A stretch of 64,000 nucleotides of DNA from NCBI GenBank assembly GCA_027627225.1, contig CM051024.1, positions 83,004,204 through 83,068,203 on the forward strand, read 5' to 3'. This DNA comes from Congeria kusceri (Eukaryota > Mollusca > Bivalvia > Myida > Dreissenidae). Both the position numbers and the translations under genes were made by a program. Numbering within the stretch: position 1 is the stretch's first letter; the number at the start of each line of letters is the position of its first letter. Positions 38,041 to 50,276 of this stretch are shown here, piece by piece. Under the pieces are notes generated by a model. That model had not been told where the DNA came from, searched no databases, and saw nothing but the letters and a program-made list of their open reading frames with translations.

Positions 38041-39030
38041 TTAATTACATTTAAGAAAATTTCAAATGACATCGTTTCGGTTTTTATGTGTTGCAGTATT
38101 GAACGAAAATGTATTCGGAAGGAACAGACCTAATATATGTGCAACGTAACCCTTTTTAACAATTGATTTGATGGATTGTCGATACCAGTTATAGTTTTCA
38201 ATAGATTACCGCTCTTGCCTTATCTATCACTAATATAAAATCATTTAAAACATGCATGGATTGATACGGTTATCCGGATCACCAAAACAATCCGCAAATG
38301 TGCTTATTGGCCAACGTACCAGAACATTTCATGGAAATCTGTCATTCTTTTTAATAAAGTTGCTAACAGACAAACAGTCCAACGGAAACAAGAAAGTAAC
38401 CTCCTTGGCGAAATATCTAATTTCCATTGCATTATCGCTTACACATGTGAGGTGGGGCTTGATCAAAACAAACCTGTGTTATACTATTTTATAACATGCC
38501 ATACCCTGTTTTCCGTGTAATACAGCCATTACGAATATGTCTATCATACACATTTGTAAGATAACATTTTGAGCATTTTCATTGGCTACATATTCTTTAA
38601 CTGACCAATTGCATGACGTTGTTTTGTTGAAATGACGTCGTCAACTTGAAAAGACGTCACTTTTAGAATTTATAATTTTTCCTAAAATTATATGGGTGTG
38701 TTTTTCGTTTAAAAGCATGTGATAAAAATATCTGACACTCGTTGTCGTTTCATACCATATTTTATTAACCAGGAAATTCATTAATCAGCTCCCCAAAGGC
38801 TCCCTTACTAACACAATTCTTGAACTCGTGTAATAAAATAAGGTTTGAAATGACAACTCGTGTCAGATCCTATATGTCCAAGCTACTCTGACGGTGTCTC
38901 AAGAGACACTGACTTGTAACTCAATAAGCAACCAGGGAAGGATATCGTCTGTTTCCACAATCTGAAACAGTTTAGATATTTAATAGAACTGCATATATAT
39001 CAAACAACCTAATTGTTAGTTACCTGTACG
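38041..39030. other. Intronic, nothing recognised
   Basis: AT-rich DNA between two exons of the decayed gene; no supported feature. Confidence 0.35.
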
Positions 39031-40144
39031 CAGGTTTATCTGTTTGGGAATAACTGGAATCTCCCGGTGGCAACTCCTTTGACTACATTTACAACCGTCC
39101 TCAACAGGTGTACAGAAAATTCAGTCAGGATCTTACCGGGAATAATATGGAGTATGCAAGGTATTTTGTCTTGATGTAAACTCGTATTGAAATATAGTTT
39201 TGCTTTAGTATTACGAGTTAAATTTCATAGTAAACATGTATGTATATGCATTGTGTATGTTATTTATATTTAAATGTATGCCAAAGTGATTAAATACTAA
39301 AACATATATGCATACATACTTCGGTGCGTGTGTGTGTACGTAAGTACATTCACACACATACACACATATACACATCATTTCAAGTTACAAAATGTTCACA
39401 ATACAAACGGAAAACGTACTAGATTACCAAACACTGGCCCACCTTGAACTAAACTGGTTCGTTGATCCTTGCTGGGAGATGTTGTACCGCAATGACAAAG
39501 ATGGCAATGCAGTTTTCGGATCTGTGACTGCAGTTTTGTGCGCAGTCCAAGCCGTTAACAGGATCAATGTTCGCATCGACAACACATTTTACAAGGTGAG
39601 TCTAGTGATAGGGAAATATATGTATTAAGCGGTTTGGTGTTTATTGCTATAGTGTACATGTAATATGGTTATTATGCATTTAAAATATTTGCTTTCTACA
39701 AATTTTACTGTGGATAAGGTACAATGTACGTGTGGAAATTACTATAAGAAAGATATTTAAGCTTAGCGAAGAAAATTCAATCATATTTATCATATATGCT
39801 TATGTTTGATTTTTGTTACATAGTTAAGGCTAATGTTATAACAATCGACGCACACGACGTTGTTTCCGTAAAAATACTTGAAAACATAGAATCAGACCTG
39901 CAGAACGCAACCTGGCACTGGCCTGTTGTGTCGTCGAATGGATCCGTCAAAATTTTTCGCCGCGCTGTTAGTGGTTTCAACGGAATGGTTGAGAAATATG
40001 AAGAATCTAAGGAAGTGGCTTCGTTTATATAGCTAAAAAGCTGGTCATCTGGCATTGTTCTTGGAGGCAATGGTACGTGGAAATGATATGTATCTTTGTT
40101 GTGCAGTTAAAAGTCTGTGTACGAATTCAAATAGGCCTGGCTGT

Positions 40145-40448
40145 CTGAACGTCTGACCGTCTGTCTGTCTTTCTGTCTGTCAGTCTGTCTGTCTGTCGGT
40201 CTATCTGGTTGATTAGCTGCCTAGCTGGCTGGCTTGTTGTCTGTCTGTCTGTCCGTCTACCTTTCTGGCTGGCTGTCTGTCTGCCTGTCGGTATGTTGGT
40301 CTGACAGTGTCTGTCTGGCATACTACTACTACTGCTACTACTACTACTACTGCTACTACTACTACTACTACTACTACTACTATTACTACTACTACTACTA
40401 CTACCTACTACTACTACTACTCTACTAATACCGGTAATAATAATAATA

Positions 40449-40490
<42 letters not shown>

Positions 40491-40495
40491 ACAAT
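40145..40495. repeat. Compound microsatellite
   Basis: (CTGT)n with interruptions at 40,145-40,310, then (TAC)n at 40,319-40,425 and (TAA)n/(TTA)n at 40,435-40,490. Intron of the decayed gene. The long Ser/Ile, Tyr or Thr runs in open frames here are artefacts. Confidence 0.92.
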
Positions 40496-41066
40496 TGTAA
40501 ATAGCATGAACGTTCTCTCTCTTACAACAGGCAGCGGAATAGCCAGCAGATTGTGGACAGTATCATCAACGGTCTCGACATCCGCTTTATGGTTTTCATA
40601 AATGGTACCCATATATATTACGAGGTGTGGTAATGAATAACATACGCATTAATGTGCATGCAATCTCGCATAATTTCGAAATTGTTAAGCGAATTCAATA
40701 TATACTTATTAGCAAATATTATCAATTTGTATAAACAATCAAAATCAAAATACACACAAATTAAACTAAAATAGCAAAAATTACATGTATTTCTAATTTC
40801 AATTTGAAGGGAACTTTTATACGACGAGGTTTTCAGGTGTAATGTGTCAATCGATTTTAATTAACAACCCTACATTATAAAGTTTTACTATCTTACAGGG
40901 AGAGTGTTATTTAGTCTTACAACTTCGATTTTCCTACGACCGGGAACTGATAGAACGTAACGGAAATCTATATCGTCGCGTTTCTTTCGTAAACGTGTCA
41001 GGAAATTACGCGTTCTATGACTGGAATGTCGATACAACCACTTCGTCCTCCGGTTTCTCAGAAGGA

Positions 41067-44000
41067 GTGAGTGTACCTAGCGTGTGGTTTATTGGAATGT
41101 AGTTACTCTTGTGGATACAAAATTCTAGCACGTACCTGACGCTAACACGTAAACAACAAAACAAAATCATTCCTGAGCACCTTATTATTTAAAAATGTCA
41201 GATGGTTTCACAATTTGAAAATGCTCACAATTGTTACGGATATATATTTACAATTTATTAACATACATTTTTTGTTCTATCCGTATTGCATAATGTATTT
41301 ACATAACATGTGAAAAGAATGCATATTGTTGTGTATCAAATGTATGATCTTAGTGCAACGGTTTCTATGACTTGACCAATTCGTAAATGCATTTACTCAT
41401 TATATGTAATATATAGATTGCTTTTGCATGACATGTGATTCTTACTAAATGGAAATAAACATGTTGCCATCTGATCGGCTGGCTTGTTTACTTTACATGT
41501 TTGTTTGCGTTTATGTCAAATATATGTAAAATCGGTTGTTGTTATCATGTATATTTCGCTTCGAATGCATTCAAACAATGTTTGTCAAAAATGTGCGTTA
41601 AGCTGCCGGCTAACTACTGTAGCAGACACACCAATACACAGACAAACCAACGCCTGCAAATCATAACCTCCATGGTAATGTAATGGTATTAACAGTGTGG
41701 TGTAATATTGTAGAACAAATTATACCATGTGTATTCTAAGGTATGACACCCTCTTGCGAAACTGCTAATTTCATTTATGTGAAACGGTTTGTTTCGATTT
41801 CAAAAATAAAAATTGTGTGTTTCAAATCAACAATAATTCGTGTTCGTAATATAATTATTCAACGCATAAGGGTACATATGCATGCATATGTAGCATGAAA
41901 CGCAATTTCCTTATCGTTGGATTAAAACACACACAGTCTCATGAAGTTTAAATAATATGATAAAACTATTTAGGAATTTTGTATTAATATGGTCGTACTA
42001 TAAGATGAAACAATGACTGATAGTTGTCAAAGGTGTTATGTACAGCAGCATCGTAGTGATCAAATTTGAACGTGCGTTCAGGGATGTTTAAGTATCGATT
42101 ACACAAACAGATTGTCCTCACGCTGCGTTATAAAGCATAGAACACAATGCGTCATATGTAAAACCACACCACCTCACAAACCAATATAAACATATGCAAT
42201 TTGTATTAACATCTTCCGTACCTAATATAGGGCAAGTGGCCAATTACCCATACAGCACAGTTCAATATGAACAAGAGAGACAAACACACAATGCATATAT
42301 GATTAAAACTGGGGTCGCCTCGAAACGACAAATGCAAGGTATTGGTGTTTAAACCGGGTTAAAGCGCACCGATCCTCCCACTTGACCCCAAAATAATCAC
42401 AATACGTGCACAAATAAATAGTAAATACAAAATAATAATGAATGGCTACAATTATATTTTAATAGTAATAGCAATAGCAGATATTTCTAGATTCAATTGA
42501 ATTTTGCACGACGAAATTAAATCAAATAAAACGTCCATATAATAACACACATCATGATTATTCAAGTATGAATATTCCTATACTCGCTTGATATATTTCG
42601 TTTTTAAACTCACCAACTGAAATTAACTTTTACCGGTACAATTTTCAATTGTATGCATATGAAGCAATACATACTGCTAATCTATTTCCATTCTGAAAAG
42701 TAGAAATACAATTAAGACATAGATATTAATGAAATACATGTATTCTTTAACAGATCACTGTATTATGATTAACTATCAATCCATATTTCATTCCAAAAAT
42801 AAACTACTATATTATAATATTATAATAAAATTATACCTGATGGAAATAATATTGATGCCTCGATACTTTGGTCAATATTCGTTTAATAAGTAGCATTTGA
42901 GATAATGGTGTTAACACGTTTAATGCAAAACTTTACATGATATTTTGTATGTTCATATTTAATATTTAACATTACCAATACACCTAGCCACAAGCCATAC
43001 TGAGTCGTCGGACTTTCGAGTTGCAGGACTCTTGAGATTTTTGCGTCTTTCCTCGAGTCGCATGACTACGCAAACACACGCAAAACATTAATAAGTCCTG
43101 TGTTGGTCCTGCGCTGGTCTTGTGCCAACGCAAGTTGTATAAAAAGAGAATGCAGGTCAACTTCGTCGCAGGTTGACGAAGGTCAACGAACATTTAGAGC
43201 TCACAATCATGCAGGTCGACGTAAGTGGCGTTATACCTCGTGCGACACACAGAATGTCTCCTGACAAATATTCATACTCATTATTTGGTTATGTCTTTTT
43301 TTGCACAAACATTCAGTGGCTTTTTTCTGGTTTCCGCAATGACGACAATGTATCTGACTGAATCATTGATATGAAAGTGTTTTAACAAAATCTGGGCTTA
43401 TCAGGATGGCAATAATGCACATTGCGAATCCAAACAGATAGGAACGTTTATGAAACTATAACTATTGAAGAATAATGTTCTATATAATATATATGGCTCA
43501 GTAACACAAAATGTCGACATATCTTACTGAGGTACACTTAGCATATTGCATTGGAAATTTACATAGGCGTCATACACAAATACCCGAGAAAACATGTTGT
43601 TTTAATTATTGTTAATTCATTATTAAATACTACGTAATAGGTAATACTTCTGGAGAGTATACCAAACAAAATGACAGTATTGTTTTTTCAAACGGGACGG
43701 TAAACATCAGATAAAATAGTAACTAAATTGTAACTGGTATTCATTTAATAGCAGTAGACTAAACCAAATTAAATATTTGAGTGTTCGATTATTTGCACGA
43801 TGATCAGTTCACTGTTCGTCATCGAAGGTTTGCTAGAAATATTGTATTACAAGCAACGAGTTTTCAGATGTTAGAAAACTATAACAACAATTACATGTAC
43901 GTACATAGCGCGGTTATTGGCTAGTCAGGCATACATGACCTAAACATTATTTCTGACGTGCGTCAACAAAGATTATCGAATTGACGCAGAAGCTCTGTCT

Positions 44001-45793
44001 TGCACGGACGTACACAACGCAGGATCACGCAATGCTACGCTGGACCTATGTCAAGATGAGGTAGGGTATAACGTACGACGTCGTACGGCCTACGCACGTT
44101 AACACAAAGACTATGGAAGAATTTTGCATTCAGCCCGAAGGTCTTTGGACATGTTTAAAACAAGACTGATTTTCAGCCCTGATACAACACAATACTGTCC
44201 AAAACTAAGAAGGAACACGCACGACTAATGTATATAACACTACACGTTTCTTTATAAAAAGGCTACAATAAACACATTTTAAATACTTTAATTTAAACAA
44301 TTATGTATGTAGCCTTGAATATGTAAAGTTATTAGCATTTTATCTCTATACTTGTTTATAAACTTGTTTAAAGCAGTAGTACTAGTATAATTATGTTGTT
44401 AATATGAACTATACGTTAAGTGTAATGTGGCAGCTGCATATAAATTATTATTTTTTTGTATTTAAATATATGTAGTATGTATTATTGTTTCATGTTACAC
44501 CATAAGACACTCGCAAGCGCGGGAATTATAAATTGCATTTGAAAGTTTCAGATTCCCACCGCTGTGTACTGTTGGAACATAAGCATACTATGCTTTGGAT
44601 GCGTTGTGAATAAAACACACATTGCATAAATGTCTGGATTCCATATCCATGTCTCTGGGGTAGTGAGATAAGCATTTTCTCACAAAAATACATATCTGCC
44701 GCATTCGACACTTTTTTCATAACATAGCGGCTAAATGAAACGTTGCTAAGCTTCTATACGTTGCAGCAGTTTTACAAAGTTTCTTTTGTAAATGTTTCAA
44801 GTCTTTCGCTTAAAACGTACAACTAGACGTGTGTACGGGTACAGACAGAATGGTCTCGGACGAAACTTCTAAATAGTGTATTATTAAAAGTTAAGGGAAA
44901 AGCTTTCCGGTATGGCCTGGTGCCCCGCCTCAAGTAGAACATGATCTGCAGGACCGAAACATTTAAAACTCCTAGGCGATTGCAATTTACAAAAATAACT
45001 TATGTTTCTAGCATGTACAGGACCATCAATCTGTTATTTTGCGTATATTTGTTTTTAGATAACTGCCTTTACGTGTGTGTGCTACGCCCTAATATACTCG
45101 ACCCACAGTATCAGTTTGACAATATCTGGAGCCGATTATGTCAATGCGGATAAGTTTTTGAACTAAGTTGATTGTGTTCATGTTAATTGTCAATAATTAC
45201 GCTAGAGATTTAGGATAAAAAAAGATGTGTTTCAGTACTTCTAAAAACAATTAAACAAAGAGCAGGCTTACAAATTATGTCAGTATTTCCTTAGTGGTTA
45301 TGTTGTACCTGTCATTGTAAACCTCCCATTTATAATGACGAACATCATATTGCTCTAGATAATGCGAACTTTGTTGAGTCTGCCATACACACCTCCGTAT
45401 GCTTTAGTAATATGCATATGAAGTTCATCTGATGCGCATCAGGTAATTCATTATCCGTGGCGATAACTTTTCTGATAGGAAGCGACTTACTCTTGATGTG
45501 GGATTTTAATTGTGTTAAAATTCAAATAGAAATAAAATAAGACTACAAGTAAAAACTGGCAGCGTGACTATCATTGAGAAAAGGCAATACAGGCAACGAT
45601 TTGCATATTTGTTATTTTCACTTTCTGTGAACCACATTCAGTTTATTTGAATATTGTCTGGCTTTGTACATGTAAAACTAAATACAATGTTGCAAATACA
45701 CTCAGTACGGCAGTTGAGTAGGTTGGTTATAATGGTAGAATGTTAGAAAGGTGTTCTCCTTCCTATCTTTTTGATATATAAAGTGTCGAATTA
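41067..45793. other. 4.7 kb without a recognised gene
   Basis: Mostly AT-rich. Around 42,990-43,230 and 43,950-44,100 the sequence is richer in ACGCA/CGCA words, and 'gtacgacgtcgtac' at about 44,075 is a short palindrome, but I see no TIRs, ORFs or exons I can defend. Confidence 0.4.
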
Positions 45794-46373
45794 ATTAAAA
45801 TTAGGAATGTAAACGAATTTTCGAATAATCTAATATTCGATTGAATGTCCGAACATTCGAATCATAATTTAGGATTAAAATATTCGATTATTTTATTTAA
45901 ACATATCGAAAGAATATAAACAAATGTTATAAACAAACAATAAACCCCAACACGTAGATTTGGTGGTGTCTTGTCTGGATCACTTGGCTATATTTTTCAT
46001 CGTTCCGGACGATTTCCTCGGTTAGCGAGGCCTCATAGATTAATACCAGAACAGAACAGAACAGAATATTTTATTCAGTTACTTGAACATATATACATGT
46101 TCCTCATAACATGATCCAATGCATAACAATTATAAACACATGACAACGTATAATATATGTACATATATACACACTTTATAACAGAAGAATTTTAATAAAC
46201 ACGTAGTTAATAATTCAATAATTCTATATGAACATCAAACAGTAGATATATAGTAAATTACAACGTAGTTTATAAACAAGATTCACTCCCCGAGGAGGGA
46301 CTTATAAGTTATAGGCGAAAAAGTACGAAAGAAGAATGACAAATTTGTACAAAAGAAAACAACAAATGAGTAG

Positions 46374-49300
46374 TTATTGGACGAAATTGATCATAATTTT
46401 TCGTCTGTTAAAAGCATGGTATGTATATTTACAAAGGTTTAATATAGTTTTATAGCTTTTAGATTTAAATAAATTTATAAATTTGACCATACTGGGCTTA
46501 GTATAATAATATTTACTAATATATTTTTTACGAATATCTATATACAGTGGGCAGATACATATAAAATGGTACTCGTCCTCAATATCATTTTTATTACAAA
46601 AAGTACAATATCTGTTACAATGTTCGATTCTGTTATTACCATGAAGTCCTGTTTCGATTTTTAATTGGTGAGATGACAATCTCAATTTGGATAATACAAT
46701 GCGATATCTTAGTGGAACTTTATCAAGGTAACATTCAAATTCATAGTCAGTTTTAAACAATTTATACGTGCACATAGATCTACTAATATTTATGGCTGTA
46801 TACCACGATTGTTTGAATTGATCGTGTAGTCTTTGTTTAAATTCTATATGGAAACTTTTCTCGTTAACTGAATGCGGTGTAATCCAAACATATGAAAATC
46901 CATTGCTATCTAACAGAGACTTAACATCAGTTAGCCAGTTAGATTTGCCTTTGTTAAAATCATCTAGCAACGCTTGGTACAACCGATTAATAATAATATT
47001 GTGACTATTTAATAACTTTAGCCAGTATTTTATTATGCGTGTGTGTCTATTGATATGAAGTGGGAATCGGCCAAGTTCACCGTATATTGCCATTGTACAT
47101 GTAGATTGTTTAACTTTAAGAAGATTTTTACAAAATTTCAAATGAATTCGCTCTACTTTTGTGGATTTGCCAAATCCCCATACTTCGCAACCATAACTCA
47201 AAACTGATCCTACAAATGCGTCAAATAATTGACATATGGTACTAGGTTTTAAAAGGGCTGTTTTGATATTACTCATAAGAGTATTAAGAGCTTTCAGTCC
47301 TTTACCAGAAATGGTTTCGCAATTCAGAACGAAGCTACCTGTATAATTAAAAACAGTTCCTAAATAGTTAAAATCATCTACAACTTCTAACGGGATATTA
47401 TTGTAAACCCATTTTTCTTCATGTTTTAAAGGACCTCGTTTTCTAAATACTACGACTTTGCTTTTGTCGGGGTTAACCTCAAGTCCCCATGAATTACAGT
47501 AAATTTGTAGACGATTTAGACTGTGTTGGAGATCTGCTGCAGTTTTCGCGAGGATAACCATATCATCTGCAAATAGCATCAAGATAAAAGTCAAATCATC
47601 TATCGATAGGCCACTATTAATATCATCACAGAGGAATAATTCGAGATCTTCTAGGAAGAGAGAAAATAGTATGGGCGACATTACTTCGCCTTGTTTTAAA
47701 CCTACAGCGACTTCGAAGAATTCAGAATATGAGTTACACCATTTTATACAAGCTTGCACTTTCGAGTACATATCCCTTATTACCCGTAAAGTTTTGCCTC
47801 TCAGGCCTATTTTAAATAATTTATACCACAAACCATTTCTATATATACTGTCAAAGGCCTTTTTAAAGTCAACAAACGCACACGCTAGTCTCCCATTTTC
47901 ATTTAATACTTTACTTATAATTGCATTTAAAACAAATATAGCATCTACGGTGGAACTCCCTTTTTTGAAACCAAATTGTGCATCACTTATTATATTATTA
48001 TCGGCCGCCCACTTCGAAACACGTTGATTAATAATACCAGTGAATATTTTAGAAAAGCAGCTATTCAACGTAATGCCTCTATAATTATTAGCATCATTAG
48101 GGTCACCTTTCTTAAAAATAGGTACAACTAGTCCGTTCATCCACGATTCTGGGTAGATACCAGAGTTAAGGATACCATTAAAAATATCAACTAAGTGTGA
48201 AGCTAAAATATCACATGATTCAATAAAGTATTCATTAAGAAGTTGATCCGCAGCAAAAGATTTGTTGCTCTTCAGGTTATATATAACGGATTCCACTTCT
48301 TGTATTGTAACTGGTACATCTAGTTCATCAAAGATACAATCAACATCAACATTATCATGATTATTATTGTTATTATTATTATTATTATTATCATTATTAT
48401 TGCTACAAAAATGCTCAGCTTCTTCATTATGGACATTTGGAAAGTTGATGCTTAAATTAGAGAAATGTTTAAAAAAATCTTCATTGCTGATTTTATTATT
48501 ATTACAACCATTAGTTTTATTATTTCGAAAATGTTTCCAAAAATCTTTAGGTTTAGAATGTCGTAAGCTTTCAATTTTTTTCATCTTCTTCTTATCGCAG
48601 AGGCGCTTTTTGCGCTTAACTAATTTTTTATAATCTCCCTTAGATTTTATCATGTCCTGTCTATTAATATCACTTTTATGGCAGTTATAATTATTCAAGG
48701 CTCTAATATAAGTTTGCTTTGCTTCAATGCATTCTGCGTCGAACCAATCAGATTTGTTGGAAACACTTTTACAATTATAAGCACTATTATGATCAGTCAT
48801 GATTTTACAAAAAAGTGGGTCAGCAACATCTCGTATTTCTTTGGTAAAATTACTTATACAATTGTTAACAGATTCCCTATCACCAAAATTGGTATTCAGT
48901 GTTAAGCAATTAAGTGTAGGCAATTTTGATATAATGCCACGTCTAAATTCATTCCTCAGACTTTCATCCCATTTAATACTAATTCGTGTGTAATTGTCGT
49001 CATTACTATATGACACAGTGTCACAGTTAATGAGAAACGAGATTGATGCATGATCCGACCATTCGTTAAACGGGTTCACACAGAAATTGTTCAATTTACC
49101 AAAGTAACATTCACTCAACACTAGGTAATCAATAACACTCGATCCTGATGAGCAAGCATAAGTAAAATTTCCAATATTATAATCGTTTCCAAGCCTTCCA
49201 TTAGCAATTCTCATGCAGTTCGACTTACATAAATCAAGCAATTTAATACCAAAATTATTATGGATTTTGTCCATTGAAACTCGTTTGATTGGTCTATCCG

Positions 49301-49862
49301 GTTCATATTCATCGTTATCGTAATCTATAATTGGTTTGTCACAGGTAATATAATCTGTTTTATCCCCGTTTCCGACCCTGGCGTTAAAATCTCCCGTTAA
49401 AAATACATTTCCACGAGTTTCAAATGCACAAATATCGCTTTGCAATAAGTCAAATAAATCAACGTTTATAAAATTATACATAGTTGACGCTTCAGGCCAA
49501 ATATAAATTCCTGCTACGTAAATATCATCAGACAGATTAAAAAAGTGTTTATCTATTTTCAACCAGATAATTGTATCAAAGTGATTTTTAACAATTGTAA
49601 TACCTTTGCAAAATTCGTTTCTTATATACAAAACTACACCCCCACTACATCGTTTAGCTTTTTTATTTTGAGTTTTCCTATAAAAATTGTAACATTTATA
49701 TTGATTCAAATCAAATTTAGATTTTTTATTGCCCCATGATTCAAATAAAAAAATGATATCATATTTACAAATAAGGTCAGTAAAAGCACTATCCTCTAGT
49801 TTCGTTCTACTAAGACCATGAATGTTCCATGCCAGTACAGATAGTCCGCCCTCGTCGCGCCT
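46374..49862 (-). CDS. LINE ORF2: endonuclease and reverse transcriptase
   Basis: 1162 codons open from just after the ORF1 UAG. The endonuclease domain starts at once: WNIHGLS (residues 12-18), FLFESW (38-43), GDFNARVG (157-164), SSVIDYLVL, and SDHASISF (269-276) with the catalytic Asp-His. A linker with an Asn run (about 488-501) encoded by an ATT microsatellite precedes the RT: NNYRGITLNSCFSKI, FVDFKKAFDS, GLKQGEVMSPILFS and catalytic FADD (764-767), then a thumb and C-terminal region with a Cys/His knuckle (CTFCNKNDIEDEYHF, then CICPLY) near 1086-1107. It nicks target DNA and copies element RNA by target-primed reverse transcription. The first in-frame AUG is at residue 128, inside the endonuclease, so AUG initiation cannot give a whole domain. 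See the finding on UAG. Confidence 0.92.
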   Translation of the reverse strand, partial: RRDEGGLSVLAWNIHGLSRTKLEDSAFTDLICKYDIIFLFESWGNKKSKFDLNQYKCYNFYRKTQNKKAKRCSGGVVLYIRNEFCKGITIVKNHFDTIIWLKIDKHFFNLSDDIYVAGIYIWPEASTMYNFINVDLFDLLQSDICAFETRGNVFLTGDFNARVGNGDKTDYITCDKPIIDYDNDEYEPDRPIKRVSMDKIHNNFGIKLLDLCKSNCMRIANGRLGNDYNIGNFTYACSSGSSVIDYLVLSECYFGKLNNFCVNPFNEWSDHASISFLINCDTVSYSNDDNYTRISIKWDESLRNEFRRGIISKLPTLNCLTLNTNFGDRESVNNCISNFTKEIRDVADPLFCKIMTDHNSAYNCKSVSNKSDWFDAECIEAKQTYIRALNNYNCHKSDINRQDMIKSKGDYKKLVKRKKRLCDKKKMKKIESLRHSKPKDFWKHFRNNKTNGCNNNKISNEDFFKHFSNLSINFPNVHNEEAEHFCSNNNDNNNNNNNNNNHDNVDVDCIFDELDVPVTIQEVESVIYNLKSNKSFAADQLLNEYFIESCDILASHLVDIFNGILNSGIYPESWMNGLVVPIFKKGDPNDANNYRGITLNSCFSKIFTGIINQRVSKWAADNNIISDAQFGFKKGSSTVDAIFVLNAIISKVLNENGRLACAFVDFKKAFDSIYRNGLWYKLFKIGLRGKTLRVIRDMYSKVQACIKWCNSYSEFFEVAVGLKQGEVMSPILFSLFLEDLELFLCDDINSGLSIDDLTFILMLFADDMVILAKTAADLQHSLNRLQIYCNSWGLEVNPDKSKVVVFRKRGPLKHEEKWVYNNIPLEVVDDFNYLGTVFNYTGSFVLNCETISGKGLKALNTLMSNIKTALLKPSTICQLFDAFVGSVLSYGCEVWGFGKSTKVERIHLKFCKNLLKVKQSTCTMAIYGELGRFPLHINRHTRIIKYWLKLLNSHNIIINRLYQALLDDFNKGKSNWLTDVKSLLDSNGFSYVWITPHSVNEKSFHIEFKQRLHDQFKQSWYTAINISRSMCTYKLFKTDYEFECYLDKVPLRYRIVLSKLRLSSHQLKIETGLHGNNRIEHCNRYCTFCNKNDIEDEYHFICICPLYIDIRKKYISKYYYTKPSMVKFINLFKSKSYKTILNLCKYTYHAFNRRKIMINFVQ

Positions 49863-50276
49863 CTAGACTCTACCTGTAACTTCCGGAACCCTGACGCTCT
49901 GTTTCCGAACACCGTCTACCATCAGGGAGTCGTAGGCTAACCATGCATTATGTCCCTTTTTCTTCGCCTCTTTTAGTTCCGGGATGAGGGCTCGACGCCG
50001 GGCAGCAATTTCCGGCGGAAACTGCTCGTGCATGAAGAACCCAGTTTTATCGAGCTCCTTGCGGCGGCTGCGGACCATCTCTCTGTCTTTGAACAGGGTG
50101 AATTTGGCGACTATCTTCCTCGGCTGGCCGCCTTTATGGCCGTAAGTTGCGTTACCCATTCGATGCACACGCTCGAACTTAATGTCGTTTACAATGTCCT
50201 GTGCAATTTTCAACTTCTGAACCAAAAATGACCTTATTTCGGCTTCCGTATGCTCATGCCTTTCGTTTGGTACCAT
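49863..50276 (-). CDS. LINE ORF1, C-terminal part (L1-type RNA-binding protein)
   Basis: 137 codons from ATG 50,276 to TAG 49,865-49,863. Residues 1-42 (VPNERHEHTEAEIRSF ... FERVHRMG) are the second half of the L1-ORF1 RRM. PRKIVAKFTLFKDREM and HEQFPPEIAARRRALIP form the C-terminal domain. The coiled coil and first RRM strands are missing because the copy is 5'-truncated; the ATG is probably fortuitous at the junction (upstream TAA at 50,285). ORF2 continues in the same frame directly after the TAG. Confidence 0.85.
   Translation of the reverse strand: MVPNERHEHTEAEIRSFLVQKLKIAQDIVNDIKFERVHRMGNATYGHKGGQPRKIVAKFTLFKDREMVRSRRKELDKTGFFMHEQFPPEIAARRRALIPELKEAKKKGHNAWLAYDSLMVDGVRKQSVRVPEVTGRV

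Larger units (their letters stand above)
34949..41066 (+). pseudogene. Decayed multi-exon gene of a repeat-domain secreted family
   Basis: Exons with good splice sites: 34949-35150, 37182-about 37356, 37700-37833, about 39031-39161, 39423-39595, 39829-40032, 40531-40624 and 40899-41066. Their translations share a repeated theme, 'G(S/N) ... L(I/V)x(S/A)(V/I)xxGxx(V/I)(K/R)(V/I)': SIEELVSSVQNGDDVQI, LSQLIKSVQNGASVKV, VTAVLCAVQAVNRINVR and VDSIINGLDIRFMVF. The partner half includes WFVDPCWEML and ATWHWPVVSSNGSVKI. I recall such tandem domains in expanded families of uncharacterised molluscan secreted proteins (weak recall). Frameshifts in exons 1, 2 and 7, a TAA in the 39-kb exon and a TAG at 40030 indicate decay, though 39423-39595, 39829-40029 and 40899-41066 are intact and in phase (0/0). 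It may be the continuation of the gene starting at 31,182. Confidence 0.6.

Noticed and set aside
37848..38133. Frame with repeated SLHLVFT heptapeptides as a protein
   Set aside because: It comes from the 21-bp intronic minisatellite next to a strong donor; no exon support.
40127..40612. Frame with long Ser and Ile runs
   Set aside because: Translation of (TAC)n/(TAA)n microsatellites in an intron.
46374..49709. Start of LINE ORF2 at the TTG at 49,709
   Set aside because: The frame is open upstream to 49,862 and the upstream part encodes the conserved endonuclease N-terminus, so this is not the natural beginning.
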